Source: Kovacikia minuta CCNUW1
GTDB lineage: Bacteria > Cyanobacteriota > Cyanobacteriia > Leptolyngbyales > Leptolyngbyaceae
Assembly: GCF_020091585.1 (NCBI RefSeq)
Contig: NZ_CP083582.1
Location: 5,342,536-5,406,535, forward strand
DNA length: 64,000 bases
Reading direction: 5' to 3'
The number at the start of each line of letters is the position of its first letter. Positions within the stretch are counted from its first letter, which is position 1. The notes beneath the pieces were generated by a model, which was given only the letters and a program-made list of their open reading frames with translations, was not told where the DNA came from and ran no database searches. A program made the translations under genes and the position numbers. Shown here one piece after another: positions 9,412 through 18,846 of this stretch.

Positions 9412-10878
9412 ATGCGCCCCCATTCTCAAGTAGAGTCCTCTACCCCAACTTCTCCCGTGCGATCGCTGCCGCCAGCGTTAAGCCATGCCCTGGCAAGTTT
9501 AGACATTCAGCTTGAGGAGGAGTTGATGCGTTATCGACGGCTGCGAGGTGGTCAGGGGCAATTTGTTCGCCCAGGAAGCCGCAACCAGCCTCGTAAAAGC
9601 CCCGATTTGATCGCAGTTTCCGCCCCCCCTGGAAGCAATCGCCCCGGAGAACCTGCGCCCCCCGCGCCGCCCATACCGGCGGGGAATCGACCTGATGCCC
9701 CCGTAGAACATGGGCTGAATCGTTCTGAACAGGCTTCTGAAGGCCAACCGGTTCCCGCCTATGTCCCCCCTACGGCTGCTTCAGCCTTTGCAGCCAATCC
9801 CCATGTTTCAGATCTGGCGATCGCAACCGCTCCCCCCTCCGACCAACTATCGGCGGAGGCTGAACTTCCCCCTCCCCAGCTGTCCGCTACGAATGGGGAG
9901 GCAGAGGGCGCATTCGCTCCTAAGATTAATCATCGATTAGATGACTATCTGGAATCGTCGGAAGAACTGTTACGAAGCCTGGCAACCGAAGAAGCAGAGG
10001 TTCAGGCTGAACGCGGTTTTATGCAGAGCTTGTTAACGCCCCTGGGGGTTGGTTCGATGCTGCTGCTACTCATTTCCAGTGCCATGTTTGGTTACGTGTT
10101 GATGAATCCGTCTAGCCTTGCCCGGTTGTTCTCTCTGTCGGGTGCCAAAGTGGCTGGAAATTCAGCAGGTCAAGAATCCCAGGCCCAACTTGCCCCACCC
10201 CAGCCCAACCTGGCAAATCAAGAATTCAAAGATCTGAATTTAGGCACGTTGGGAACGTTAAAAGATGAGGGTTCTACTCCTGGAAAACGGGGGGCAAATT
10301 CTACTGGCACCCCCACGGTTCCTGCAAAGCCCACCACCGTATCAACCCGCTTAGGTGCCGCTGGAACTTCCTCCGCTTCTACCTCCACATCTACTTTCCA
10401 ACCTGGCTCGTCGGGGACGCTTTCATCACCTGTTGCCCCTGCTCCCAGGTCTGAGCCAGCTGCAATAGTTCCGGCTCAACCTGCGCCGCCAGTGAGAGTG
10501 GTTGATCCTCCCCAGCCAGCTCGGCTCTCTTTACCTGCCAGTGGTCGATCGCCCGCCCCTGGCTACGACTCAGCACCCGTCAAAAAATCCACCCTCCCCG
10601 CTCCGGTCAGCCCGGTTCCCCCATCTAGTTCTGCTTCTCCCTCCAGGGGCAGCACCGCATCTGCTAGCAGTGGAGCCTACCAGTACAAAGTGGTAACCCA
10701 GTACGACAACGATCGCACCCTGGAAACGGTTAAAAAAGTCGTTCCCGATGCCTATGTTCGTAACTTCCCCGATGGTGCCCGGATTCAGGTGGGTGCATCC
10801 AGCAGCGCTACCGATGCTGAAGCGAAAGCTCAGGAACTGCGCAATCAGGGAATTTCTGCTGAAGTCTACAAGCCATGA
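9412..10878 (+). CDS. Single-pass membrane protein with SPOR-like C-terminus
   Basis: A 488-aa protein: a proline-rich cytoplasmic region (1-200), one membrane segment at about 208-230 (VGSMLLLLISSAMFGYVL), a long Pro/Ser/Thr-rich linker and a C-terminal module of about 65 residues (YKVVTQYDNDRTLETVKK ... ARIQVGASSSATDAEAKAQ) resembling an SPOR domain, the fold that binds denuded peptidoglycan at the septum. The ATG at 9412 sits 7 bases after AGAAGGAG and is preferred to the GTG just before it. Probably an envelope or division-associated protein; the exact role is unknown. Confidence 0.75.
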   Translation: MRPHSQVESSTPTSPVRSLPPALSHALASLDIQLEEELMRYRRLRGGQGQFVRPGSRNQPRKSPDLIAVSAPPGSNRPGEPAPPAPPIPAGNRPDAPVEHGLNRSEQASEGQPVPAYVPPTAASAFAANPHVSDLAIATAPPSDQLSAEAELPPPQLSATNGEAEGAFAPKINHRLDDYLESSEELLRSLATEEAEVQAERGFMQSLLTPLGVGSMLLLLISSAMFGYVLMNPSSLARLFSLSGAKVAGNSAGQESQAQLAPPQPNLANQEFKDLNLGTLGTLKDEGSTPGKRGANSTGTPTVPAKPTTVSTRLGAAGTSSASTSTSTFQPGSSGTLSSPVAPAPRSEPAAIVPAQPAPPVRVVDPPQPARLSLPASGRSPAPGYDSAPVKKSTLPAPVSPVPPSSSASPSRGSTASASSGAYQYKVVTQYDNDRTLETVKKVVPDAYVRNFPDGARIQVGASSSATDAEAKAQELRNQGISAEVYKP

Positions 10879-10912
10879 ACGCTCAGGAAAAGGTACGGTA
10901 CTATTGAGGAAA

Positions 10913-11035
10913 GTTTTGAATTCTGAGTTTTGAGTTTTAAGTTAGTACCGTTGAGCGCCAAGGGTTGAAGATTTAGTTCTGGCATTTCAAGGTTTGTAAT
11001 TCAAAACTCAAAACTTAAAACTCAAAACTCAAAAC
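10913..11035. repeat. Short tandem repeats, mirrored
   Basis: Units of TTTTGAG/TTTTAAG type are followed 60 bases later by AAAACTC/AAAACTT units, so the two arms can pair. This is the common intergenic heptamer class of this genome. It lies directly before the PspA-family gene and may fold in its leader. Confidence 0.7.
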
Positions 11036-11055
11036 TATCTAACCCGGAGAGCGTC

Positions 11056-11808
11056 ATGGGATTATTTGACCGAATCATGCGGGTGATTCGTGCCAATCTC
11101 AACAGCCTGGTCAGCAAGGCCGAAGATCCAGAGAAAATCCTGGAACAGGCGGTGCTGGATATGCAGGAAGATTTAATTCAACTCCGACAGGCCGTTGCCC
11201 AGGCGATCGCAACCCAAAAGCGAACGGAGCGGCAGTGTTCCCAGGCCCAGGCGACTGCGGACGAGTGGTATCGTCGCGCCCAACTGGCACTCCAGAAAGG
11301 GGACGAGACCCTGGCGCGGGAAGCGTTGACTCGCCGCAAGTCTTACCAGGAAACGGCAGAAGTGATGCAGGCACAAATTGGTCAACAATCCACTGTTGTT
11401 GCCCAGTTGAAGCAAAACATGGTGAAGCTGGAAAGCAAAATTTCTGAAGCCAAGACGAAAAAAGACCTTTATGTTGCCCGCGCCCGTTCGGCAAAAGCGT
11501 CTCAACAGATTAACGATATGTTGGGACGGGTGGGAACCGGGGGTGCCATGCAAGCATTTGAGCGGATGGAAGAAAAGGTTTTGCAGATGGAAGCCGAAGC
11601 CGAAGCCGTTGCCGAGCTAGGGATGGATGATCTGGAACAACGGATTGCTGCCCTGGGGGAAGCGGATGATGTAGAAGCGGAATTGGCAGCCATGAAAACC
11701 CAGATGATTGGGGGGGCGGAAGCAACAGCGCAATTGCCCGCCAGTGAAACTACCCCAAAACCTGGGCAAGAGCGGGAGGAATTGCGATCGCGGAGCGAAG
11801 GCTCCTAA
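11056..11808 (+). CDS. PspA/IM30 family protein (first of tandem pair)
   Basis: A 250-aa ESCRT-III-like membrane-remodelling protein. The N-terminal amphipathic helix MGLFDRIMRVIRANLNSLV is followed by SKAEDPEKILEQAVLDMQ and long coiled-coil helices up to about residue 220. It ends in a short disordered tail and lacks the extra C-terminal helix present in the downstream paralogue, so it is PspA-like in layout though its sequence is close to Vipp1. The ATG follows CCCGGAGAGCGTC. The pair probably arose by tandem duplication. Confidence 0.9.
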   Translation: MGLFDRIMRVIRANLNSLVSKAEDPEKILEQAVLDMQEDLIQLRQAVAQAIATQKRTERQCSQAQATADEWYRRAQLALQKGDETLAREALTRRKSYQETAEVMQAQIGQQSTVVAQLKQNMVKLESKISEAKTKKDLYVARARSAKASQQINDMLGRVGTGGAMQAFERMEEKVLQMEAEAEAVAELGMDDLEQRIAALGEADDVEAELAAMKTQMIGGAEATAQLPASETTPKPGQEREELRSRSEGS

Positions 11809-11930
11809 AAGGTCTCTCTTAAAAAAATCCACCGTAAACGGACAATCGCCGCTTGAAGTTTCTACACTGGAACGAGAGGGGCAATTTCTGTCGCACACCT
11901 CATCTTGTATACACCTGAAAGGACGGAAAC

Positions 11931-12722
11931 ATGGGACTATTAGACCGCGTAAGCCGGGTTGTGAGAGCCAATCTGAATGATTTAGTCAGCAAGGCAGAAG
12001 ATCCTGAAAAAATCCTGGAACAAGCCCTGGTAGACATGCAAGAAGACCTGGTGCAGATGCGGCAGGCTGTGGCTGGTGCGATCGCCAGCCAGAAACGTAC
12101 CCAACAGCAGTTGAACCAGGCACAAACCGAGTCCAATAATTGGCAACAACGGGCACAGCTTGCCCTCCAAAAAGGGGACGAAAACCTGGCGCGGGAAGCT
12201 CTGGTTCGCAAAAAAACCTATACGGAAAACGCTGCCACCCTGAAAGCCCAACTGGATCAGCAAACGGTAACGGTTGATGCCCTGAAGAAAAATCTGATTG
12301 CGCTGGAAGGCAAAATTTCCGAGGCAAAAACGAAAAAGGATATGCTCAAAGCGCGGGCGTCCGCAGCTAAGGCAAATGAACAGCTTCAAAGCACCGTTGC
12401 CAGTATGAATACGGGCAGCGCTATGGCAGCGTTTGAACGGATGGAGGACAAGGTACTTCAGATGGAAGCCCGCTCTCAAGCAGCGGCAGAACTGGCCGGA
12501 GCAGATCTGGAAAGCCAGTTTGCGGCTCTAGAATCCGGGAGCAATGTGGATGATGAACTGGAAGCAATGAAAGCCCAACTAATTGGCGGTTCCCAGGCAA
12601 AAGCCCAATTACCTGGCACCGAAACTGCCAGCACGGGCAACCCATCCAGTACCAGCAAAACGACAGAACCGGCGATCGATGCAGAACTGGAAGACTTAAA
12701 AACTAAGCTGGATCAGCTCTAA
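11931..12722 (+). CDS. vipp1: Vipp1/IM30 thylakoid membrane protein
   Basis: A 263-aa PspA-family protein with the MGLLDRVSRVVRANLNDLV amphipathic helix, SKAEDPEKILEQALVDMQ and the long coiled coil. It has the extra C-terminal helix (IDAELEDLKTKLDQL) joined by a Ser/Thr-rich linker, the hallmark separating Vipp1 from PspA. Vipp1 forms rings on the plasma and thylakoid membranes and is needed for thylakoid biogenesis. It starts 122 bases after the first paralogue; AAAGGACGG precedes the ATG. Confidence 0.92.
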   Translation: MGLLDRVSRVVRANLNDLVSKAEDPEKILEQALVDMQEDLVQMRQAVAGAIASQKRTQQQLNQAQTESNNWQQRAQLALQKGDENLAREALVRKKTYTENAATLKAQLDQQTVTVDALKKNLIALEGKISEAKTKKDMLKARASAAKANEQLQSTVASMNTGSAMAAFERMEDKVLQMEARSQAAAELAGADLESQFAALESGSNVDDELEAMKAQLIGGSQAKAQLPGTETASTGNPSSTSKTTEPAIDAELEDLKTKLDQL

Positions 12723-12723
12723 T

Positions 12724-13000
12724 GCAGTAAGGCAGAAGGCAGAAGGCAGAAGGCAGCGGGCAGAAGGAAAGATAGTTTTTGATCCCTTCTGCCCGCTGCC
12801 TTCTTACTTTGGCTGCGTTTGGCTGGATACCTGGAGGAAAATTTGTGTAAACAAATTGGCTAAGCGCTATATCTGGTGTCATGATTAGACGGATTGGGGC
12901 GCGATCGCTAGAATTGGGTTTGGGCGAGAAACCGGGTTTCTAGACAGAATCTAAACGATTAAACGATAAATTCTTCAGAAACCCGGTTTCTGGTTATTCA
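12724..13000. repeat. Tandem heptamers plus GAAACCCGGTTTC repeat
   Basis: 12724-12800 holds AGGCAGA heptamers with a mirrored copy, a likely stem after vipp1. 12925-13000 holds a pair of GAGAAACCGGGTTTC / GAAACCCGGTTTC arms about 40 bases apart, a diverged member of the dispersed MITE-like family seen at 27395 and 38743. No gene is visible in this 376-base gap. Confidence 0.65.
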
Positions 13001-13099
13001 GAAACCTTCAGAGCCAGAAACTTGAGTTGGGATTTCAGTTCATGATTAGATTGCAGCCAGTTCACTTTCTCATAATATTCTCTCCACACCCTTGGTTTA

Positions 13100-15361
13100 G
13101 TGAGTGTGACCGGTACCGTGGTTGCTGCCCTTGCGATCGACCCTGCTCAGGCTGGCTCACTGACGAATTGGCAATTCAACTCAACTGCCAACCAGTTGGA
13201 ACTGACCGTCAAGGATGGCACCACTCCCCGCTATTTTTTGATGGCGCAGCCTGCTCGGATTGTGGTTGATTTGCCTAATACATCGATTGGTACGGTCAGT
13301 ACGCAGCAGACCTATACTGGAGCAATTCGGCAAATTCGGGTTTCCCAGTTTCAACCTGGTCTGACTCGGATTGTGATGGAGCTGTCGCCAGAGGTTTCCC
13401 TCGCTCCTGGGCAGGTCAAGTTGGAAAAGGTAAAAGGTGATTCCCGCTGGCTGCTGCGCCCCCTCTTTGCCCAATCTCCCACCGCTACATCCCCTGTCAT
13501 TCAAAAGCCCGCTGTACCCGCGAAACCAATTGATGCTTCGATGGCGACCGCACCGATTTCGACTTCCACTCAAAAACCTGCTCCATCTGTCCAACCTCCT
13601 GTTGAAGTGACTCCTGCCCGATCGCCCGCACTTCCGGTACTTAAGAACAACCCAGCCGCATCTACCCCATCGCTTTCCCCCGCCCCAGGCAAAATCTCGG
13701 ACTTGAGTCCCAAGGCTCCGCCGCCTGCAACCACCAATTCAACCGCCAACGCTAACGCAACAGTCAAAGTTCCACCCCTGGCAGCGGTTAATTCTCCTGT
13801 CGAACCCACTCCAGAGGTGAAATCTCCTCCCCTGCCCACTTCCGATTCCTCCAACACTTCCAGGGTGAGTCCAATCGATCCTTTTCCAGCAATTCCAAAT
13901 CCCCTCCAGTCTCCTGGTTCAAATGTAACGGTGCCAACGCTCCCAGCGGGGGGGGGCACCCGGACACCCTCAAGTAGTCCGACAACTCCATCCCCAACCC
14001 GTTCCGCTGCGGCTGGAGATCTAGATGCGGGTATGAAGATCGATACCACAGGGGGAGTTGCGATCGCCGTCCCTTCGCCTGAGGGAAAAGTCTCGCCTCC
14101 AACTCCGGTTACATCCCCTGCGCCTCCGGTGTCTGCTCCGTTTAAGGATTCCGTTTCTCCAACCGTAGAAACCCGTCCACTCAAGCAGCAACCCTCCGCA
14201 ACTGCTCCCTCCATTTCTGCGCTGGGCGCGCCCACTGTTACCCCTGCTACTCCACGGATGGTTTCTGCTGCGCCTGCGTCCCCAAATGACTCCACCTTGC
14301 TGGAAATTCCCACGACGATCGTCACCCGTTCCGCAAAGGAACCCCTGATCACAGTACCGTCCCTGGGTGCTGCGGAAACGATCCCCCCTGCTTCCCCTAG
14401 CAGTTCTCCTGCTGCACTTAATGCTCCTGCTGTTGTTCCGGCAAGCCCTCCGTTCCCAAACCCTGGAGCGCCTGGTGCATCGGTGGATAGCTCCAATGCT
14501 TTACCCTCTACAACAACTGGGGCAGAACAACCCGTTACCGTCAGTGTTCCCTCCCTTGGTTCCAGCCAATCTTCCCAGTCAGGAAGCGCAGTTCTCCCAC
14601 CGTCAGCCGTAACTCCCCTGCCACCCGACCTGCCAGAATCCCCGCCACCCGTTGTCAACGTTCCTATTACCCAACCTGCCATCCCCCCCTCATCTGGGAT
14701 GGAACCGACGCGATCGAATTCAGGCGTCACCAACCCGGTTCCCCGTCCTTCTGCCCAACCCCGGGTGGTTGAATTTGGGCAACCCTTATCCGATTCCCAA
14801 AAATCATCATTGGGAGCAGGGTACGATCAAGCCTCAAACCTCCAATCCTTCCGCCCCCTTCCGCCAGCAGATACGTTGCTCCCAGCGGGAACCCTAATCG
14901 ACCTGCGCTACCCCGGTGAACAGGCGCTTAATTTACCCAGTAATGGAGCCCAGCAGGAGGTTCTGGTTTTGCGGCAGGAAATTCGTGACTCCTCCGGTAG
15001 GGTGGTTGCACCGGAAGGCACACGCGTCATTGGTCGGTTTGAAACCACGCCCTCTGGAAGCCGCTTTGTGGCTCAGGCGATTGCGCTGGAAGGACGCACC
15101 CTGCCACTGGTCGCTGAGTCGGAAAGTTTGGGTGGGAACCGCAACCTGTCGGAAAGTTCCCTGGTTAGAAATGCTGGAATCGGCGTTCTGGCGGGTGGTC
15201 TGGTCGGTGGTTTAACGGGTGGAGGAAATACGGGTTGGGGAGCGCTGGGTGGGGCAGCGGCTGGAGCCGCAGCCACCTATTTTACGGCTCCCCGACCTGC
15301 TACAATCCAGCCTGGGCAGGTGCTTCAAGTTCGTCTACAGCAGGATCTTCGACAGCCTTAA
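13100..15361 (+). CDS. AMIN-domain envelope protein, Pro/Ser-rich
   Basis: A 753-aa exported protein. Residues 20-125 form an AMIN domain (NWQFNSTANQLELTV, RIVVDLPNT, IRQIRVSQFQPGLTRIV), which targets peptidoglycan or outer-membrane machinery. About 400 residues of Pro/Ser/Thr-rich linker follow. The last 170 residues (LLPAGTLIDLRYPG ... GTRVIGRFE ... a Gly-rich helix pair GVLAGGLVGGLTGGG) resemble a TrbI/VirB10-like beta domain plus glycine zipper. The GTG start leaves only a short signal sequence ending at AQAG; an in-frame stop at 13073 blocks any longer frame, so the N-terminus may be truncated or frameshifted. Confidence 0.72.
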   Translation: MSVTGTVVAALAIDPAQAGSLTNWQFNSTANQLELTVKDGTTPRYFLMAQPARIVVDLPNTSIGTVSTQQTYTGAIRQIRVSQFQPGLTRIVMELSPEVSLAPGQVKLEKVKGDSRWLLRPLFAQSPTATSPVIQKPAVPAKPIDASMATAPISTSTQKPAPSVQPPVEVTPARSPALPVLKNNPAASTPSLSPAPGKISDLSPKAPPPATTNSTANANATVKVPPLAAVNSPVEPTPEVKSPPLPTSDSSNTSRVSPIDPFPAIPNPLQSPGSNVTVPTLPAGGGTRTPSSSPTTPSPTRSAAAGDLDAGMKIDTTGGVAIAVPSPEGKVSPPTPVTSPAPPVSAPFKDSVSPTVETRPLKQQPSATAPSISALGAPTVTPATPRMVSAAPASPNDSTLLEIPTTIVTRSAKEPLITVPSLGAAETIPPASPSSSPAALNAPAVVPASPPFPNPGAPGASVDSSNALPSTTTGAEQPVTVSVPSLGSSQSSQSGSAVLPPSAVTPLPPDLPESPPPVVNVPITQPAIPPSSGMEPTRSNSGVTNPVPRPSAQPRVVEFGQPLSDSQKSSLGAGYDQASNLQSFRPLPPADTLLPAGTLIDLRYPGEQALNLPSNGAQQEVLVLRQEIRDSSGRVVAPEGTRVIGRFETTPSGSRFVAQAIALEGRTLPLVAESESLGGNRNLSESSLVRNAGIGVLAGGLVGGLTGGGNTGWGALGGAAAGAAATYFTAPRPATIQPGQVLQVRLQQDLRQP

Positions 15362-15418
15362 CCTGAGTATTTTTTGGCCTCGATCAGAGGTAATTTCTGA
15401 ATTCCTGAAAGAAATTTA

Positions 15419-15451
15419 AGCCCCCCAGATTCTTAAAGAATCTGGGGGGCT
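15419..15451. terminator. Strong hairpin after the AMIN gene
   Basis: AGCCCCCCAGATTCTT and its exact reverse complement are separated by a single base, a 16-bp GC-rich stem 58 bases after the AMIN gene stop. It lacks a long T tail, so either a factor-assisted terminator or a palindromic repeat. Confidence 0.6.
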
Positions 15452-15466
15452 GGAAGTTGAATTCCT

Positions 15467-15528
15467 GATACCAGTTTGAATTGAAAACATGACCGATCGG
15501 GTAGGGGCGTTTGGCCAAACGCCCTTAC
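15467..15528. repeat. 62-bp dispersed repeat, copy 1
   Basis: Begins GATACCAGTTTGAATTG and ends in the palindrome GGGCGTTTGGCCAAACGCCC. A nearly identical copy lies in inverted orientation at 27276-27337. Both are intergenic. Confidence 0.85.
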
Positions 15529-15558
15529 AGGATGTTGATGCGCTCCTCAAAGGTTCTA

Positions 15559-16140
15559 TTAGAAGCGTTCGTTCTCTGGTTTCGCGATATTACCAATGCC
15601 TGGTTCATTCAAGAACATGTTCTTAGCAGCATCATTCTGGTAAATACAGTCGATTTGGGGGGAAGATTCTAACCCTCCCGTATAAGCAAAAGTATTCATC
15701 CGATTTTTGCAGTCGCGTACCTGCTCTGACTTAACCAGCCCGCGCTGTTCCAGGATCGACCAGTTATTGCTGCGCAGTACGCAACCTGGACGTGAGGTCG
15801 GTTGGGAGACATAAACATTCATCGGGTTCAGGGTAACAAAGACCCTTGTATCCATCGCGATCGCGCTGGCACCAAACTGAGCACAAAGCTCAGGATTGGG
15901 CGCTCTAGAATCCAAATCACTCACCGTCACGATCTTGCCCGTTCCCCCCGTAGAAGCAACCGAGCTAAAGCCCATACCGATCCCAATGCCCAGAATCAGG
16001 ACACCCAACAAGACCGCAATCGATGTGGTACTCAGCAAACCCGGTTTGGCTGTTTTTCGCTTTTGGTTGGCGTCCTGAGTGCTATAGCTATCGAAATCTC
16101 TGTCGTAGTCGTAGCTGGAGGACTTAGATTTTCGTTTCAT
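15559..16140 (-). CDS. DUF3172 family membrane protein
   Basis: A 193-aa cyanobacterial DUF3172 protein. A basic, Ser/Tyr-rich N-terminus precedes one membrane segment at about 37-58 (STTSIAVLLGVLILGIGIG), leaving a C-terminal domain of about 135 residues outside the cytoplasm with four cysteines (ELCAQFG, GCVLRSNNW, RDCKNR, IDCIYQ). Function unknown; no operon partner. Confidence 0.83.
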   Translation of the reverse strand: MKRKSKSSSYDYDRDFDSYSTQDANQKRKTAKPGLLSTTSIAVLLGVLILGIGIGMGFSSVASTGGTGKIVTVSDLDSRAPNPELCAQFGASAIAMDTRVFVTLNPMNVYVSQPTSRPGCVLRSNNWSILEQRGLVKSEQVRDCKNRMNTFAYTGGLESSPQIDCIYQNDAAKNMFLNEPGIGNIAKPENERF

Positions 16141-16313
16141 AGGTGCTTAACAGTTCAGAAAGGTAGGGAAAGGATCAGTTGCCCTCTCTTCCCAGTATGC
16201 CGCTAATTTTTGGGGATCGCAGCTGATCGATCAGGTACGCAAGCTAAGTTACCATCATGCCCGATTTATCCGCAACTAAGTAGAAATTTTTGGGAACTGG
16301 GCTGGGGTCACGG

Positions 16314-18047
16314 CTAATGATTTTGAACGGCTTCGATGTCTTTGAGAATGAGTTCAGCCCTGTAATTATCCCCCACCTCGTTGTAAATCGATAGAGCTTC
16401 CCGGTAAGAGTCGCGTGCTTTTGGGTACTGTCCCTGTTTGGCATAGGCTAAACCGATGTTGCGAAGAATTTCTCCTTCCACGCTGCGATCGCCGATCGCT
16501 TGGATGACTTTTAACGCCCGTTGATAAAATTCCAGGGCTTTTGCGTAATCTCCCTGGCGCGCATAGGCGACTCCCTGGTTGTGCAGGGTAGTTCCCTCGG
16601 CAGGGCGATTCCCCATCTGTTGATAAATTCCCAGGGCTTGCTGATAGGTGTCCAACGCCTGGGCGTATTTATCCTGACCGAGATGAATTCCAGCAATGCT
16701 GCTGAGGGTTGCCGCCTCAGCAGCACGATCGCCCAGACGTTGAATCATTGCTAAAGCCTGTCCATAGAATTCCAATGCCCTGGCATCCTGTGCCGAAATC
16801 TGTCCTTTCGTTACAGGAGTAGTCGATCGCTCCTGTCCTAAGGTTTTCTCAATCGAAGGGGAAGCCAGGGCAGCCGAAGGAACTGCTGCCCGCGTTAATC
16901 CCCGCTCTGCCTGACTCGATTCCAGCAGTTTCGGATCTTGCCCCAGGGTTCGATACAGAAAAGCAAGGTTACTTAGGGTTCTGGCTGCTTCTGGAGAATC
17001 ACCCAGGGTTTTACTGGTTGCCAAGGCTCGTTGATAGAACTCCTGGGCTTTCCCCAGATTTCCCTGGTCAAAATAGATCTCCCCAATTGTGTTGAGCAGC
17101 CTTGTTTCTTTACGCCGATCGCCCAGTTGCTGCCGAATTTCCAGGTCTGCCTGGTAATATTCCAGCGCTTTCTTGTACCAGCTAGACTTTTGTTCGGGTT
17201 GTTTCTCAGTTTGTCCTGCAATCCGACAAACAAACCCAATGTTATTCAGGGTATTAGCCTGCCCTCGCAGATCACCAACTTCCCGACGAGTAGATAAAGC
17301 TGCCAGATAGAATTCCAGGGCTTTATCATAAATTCTCTGAATAAAATAAATACCACCAATATTGTTGAGGGTAGTGCCCTCCCCCGGTCGATCGCCCACC
17401 TGCCGCCGAATGTCTAAGGCTTTCGTGTAATAGCTCAGGGCATCTTGCAGTTGGTTCTGGGCATCATAGACCGCACCCATGTTATGGAGCGTTGTTCCCC
17501 AGCGGGTCCACACCTCTCTGGTTGCACCAATCTGGTTGTAAATTGCCAGAGCTTGCTGATAGGACTCGATCGCTTTAGTATATTCTCTCAAACTGTAATA
17601 AACTTCTCCCAGCCCATTCAGCGTTGTCCCTTCTCCCAGGAGATCACCCACCTGCTGATAGCCTGTCCGGGCTTTCTGATAGGAAGTAATTGCTTGCTGT
17701 TGCTGCCCCTGGTTATTGTAGGTAACACCTTGCCAGAACAAAGCGGTTGCCTCGCCCCGGCGATCGCCCACTTGCTGGTAGAGCTTTACTGCCTGCTGAA
17801 ATTTTGTCTGGGCGAGTTGAAATTGGGCTTGATGGAATGACTGTTGCCCCTCCTGAAATGCTTGTGCCGCAGACAAAGGTTGAGCTGCCTGTGTCAGGAT
17901 AAATTTTTGAGTGCTAAAAACCTTTGATTGTGCTTTGCCACTGGGTTGAAAAAAGGGAAGTATCAATAAGCAGGTTAAAGTCAATAAGGGAATCGGCTGC
18001 TTGATGGAAAACCCATGAAGAAACCAACGCGAAAACATCTCGGACAT
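16314..18047 (-). CDS. Tetratricopeptide repeat protein, exported
   Basis: A 577-aa protein with an N-terminal hydrophobic signal-like segment (LLTLTCLLILPFF) followed by about ten TPR units of the 40-residue Kinesin-light-chain type (GDRRGEATALFWQGVTY, ALEFYQRALKVIQAIGD). Such arrays bind peptides or other proteins; in cyanobacteria they often accompany CHAT peptidases, but none is next to it. A Ser/Pro/Ala-rich break separates two TPR blocks at about 375-425. Function cannot be narrowed. Confidence 0.82.
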   Translation of the reverse strand: MSEMFSRWFLHGFSIKQPIPLLTLTCLLILPFFQPSGKAQSKVFSTQKFILTQAAQPLSAAQAFQEGQQSFHQAQFQLAQTKFQQAVKLYQQVGDRRGEATALFWQGVTYNNQGQQQQAITSYQKARTGYQQVGDLLGEGTTLNGLGEVYYSLREYTKAIESYQQALAIYNQIGATREVWTRWGTTLHNMGAVYDAQNQLQDALSYYTKALDIRRQVGDRPGEGTTLNNIGGIYFIQRIYDKALEFYLAALSTRREVGDLRGQANTLNNIGFVCRIAGQTEKQPEQKSSWYKKALEYYQADLEIRQQLGDRRKETRLLNTIGEIYFDQGNLGKAQEFYQRALATSKTLGDSPEAARTLSNLAFLYRTLGQDPKLLESSQAERGLTRAAVPSAALASPSIEKTLGQERSTTPVTKGQISAQDARALEFYGQALAMIQRLGDRAAEAATLSSIAGIHLGQDKYAQALDTYQQALGIYQQMGNRPAEGTTLHNQGVAYARQGDYAKALEFYQRALKVIQAIGDRSVEGEILRNIGLAYAKQGQYPKARDSYREALSIYNEVGDNYRAELILKDIEAVQNH

Positions 18048-18206
18048 GAAAACGTACCTCTACTGCCAATGCAGCACCTGGAAATAATTACTCTTTACAG
18101 AACTTTCTAGACAAAGCCGGATAAGTTTAGAAAGTTCTAAGTAGAGAAGCACCCATAAACTGATGCCCGACAGTTCACGGCTGACGGTTATCAGCTACCA
18201 GCTTTT

Positions 18207-18567
18207 AGAGGGTGTTTGAAAAGTCCTACTGTCGGTAGCAAAGATGCGATCCCCCTAAGTCCCCCTGATTAAGGGAGACTTTAAGCCTGTTTCCCCCCTT
18301 TTTAAGCTACCGTGTACACACAAGTCGGAAATCTGTGAACACAAGTCCTGAAACCCTTGCTCTGCCTCAACTTTGGAAATTGGCTGAAATCTCAATAATC
18401 TCGGCTTATTGAGAACCGGCAACGAGAAATCAAGGTTGTGGAGGATCAGGTTTTCGGAAAACGAATCAGCGATCGACTTGTGTGTACACCGTAGCCTTTT
18501 TAAGGGGGGTTAGGGGGGATCTCTGAGTGTTTCATCTTACAGTCCTTACCTTTTCAAACATCCTCTT
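18207..18567. repeat. Outer palindromic element with terminal inverted repeats
   Basis: Ends are AGAGGGTGTTTGAAAAG and its imperfect reverse complement CTTTTCAAACATCCTCT. Inside each end lie complementary CCCCCTAA/TTAGGGGG and TTTTTAAG/CTTTTTAA segments, so the pre-insertion element was a palindrome of roughly 180 bp with a central TA. A second element now sits at that TA. The remainder of the 800-base gap before sucC contains no gene. Confidence 0.8.
18310..18491. mobile_element. 182-bp MITE nested in the outer repeat (TA target)
   Basis: Perfect 16-bp inner terminal repeats GTGTACACACAAGTCG (18312-18327) and its complement (18474-18489), extended by one mismatched pair to 18310 and 18491. 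TA flanks both sides (18308-18309, 18492-18493), as expected for IS630/Tc1-type insertion. It has no coding capacity, so it would need a transposase in trans. Confidence 0.82.
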
Positions 18568-18846
18568 AGTAAGTTTGGTTTAACTCCGTCTATCTACTAA
18601 TGTACGAACAGGAATATAGCGATGAGCAGGAATCTTTTCTTAGCAATTTTTGGGCAGTGCTCCGGAGGCATTTCAAAAGAATTCATCCCAGCTTCGTCCA
18701 AGACTACCTCACCATAAAGATTGGATTTCAGGAGCATCAAGAATTAAGAATTAAAGATTAAAAATTGCAGACCGTTGAGTAGCCTTCTGATTTCTCTTCT
18801 GCCCTCTGCCCTCTCTCCCACACCCCACTCCCCCCCCGAAACACCT

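Noticed and set aside
13027-13269. Plus-strand frame overlapping the start of the AMIN gene
   Set aside because: After its first codons it overlaps the AMIN domain out of frame. It may hold the original signal-peptide start if there is a frameshift, but that cannot be decided here.
13570-14733. 387-codon minus-strand frame opposite the AMIN gene
   Set aside because: It mirrors the Pro/Ser-rich low-complexity linker; gives Gly/Val-rich nonsense without motifs.
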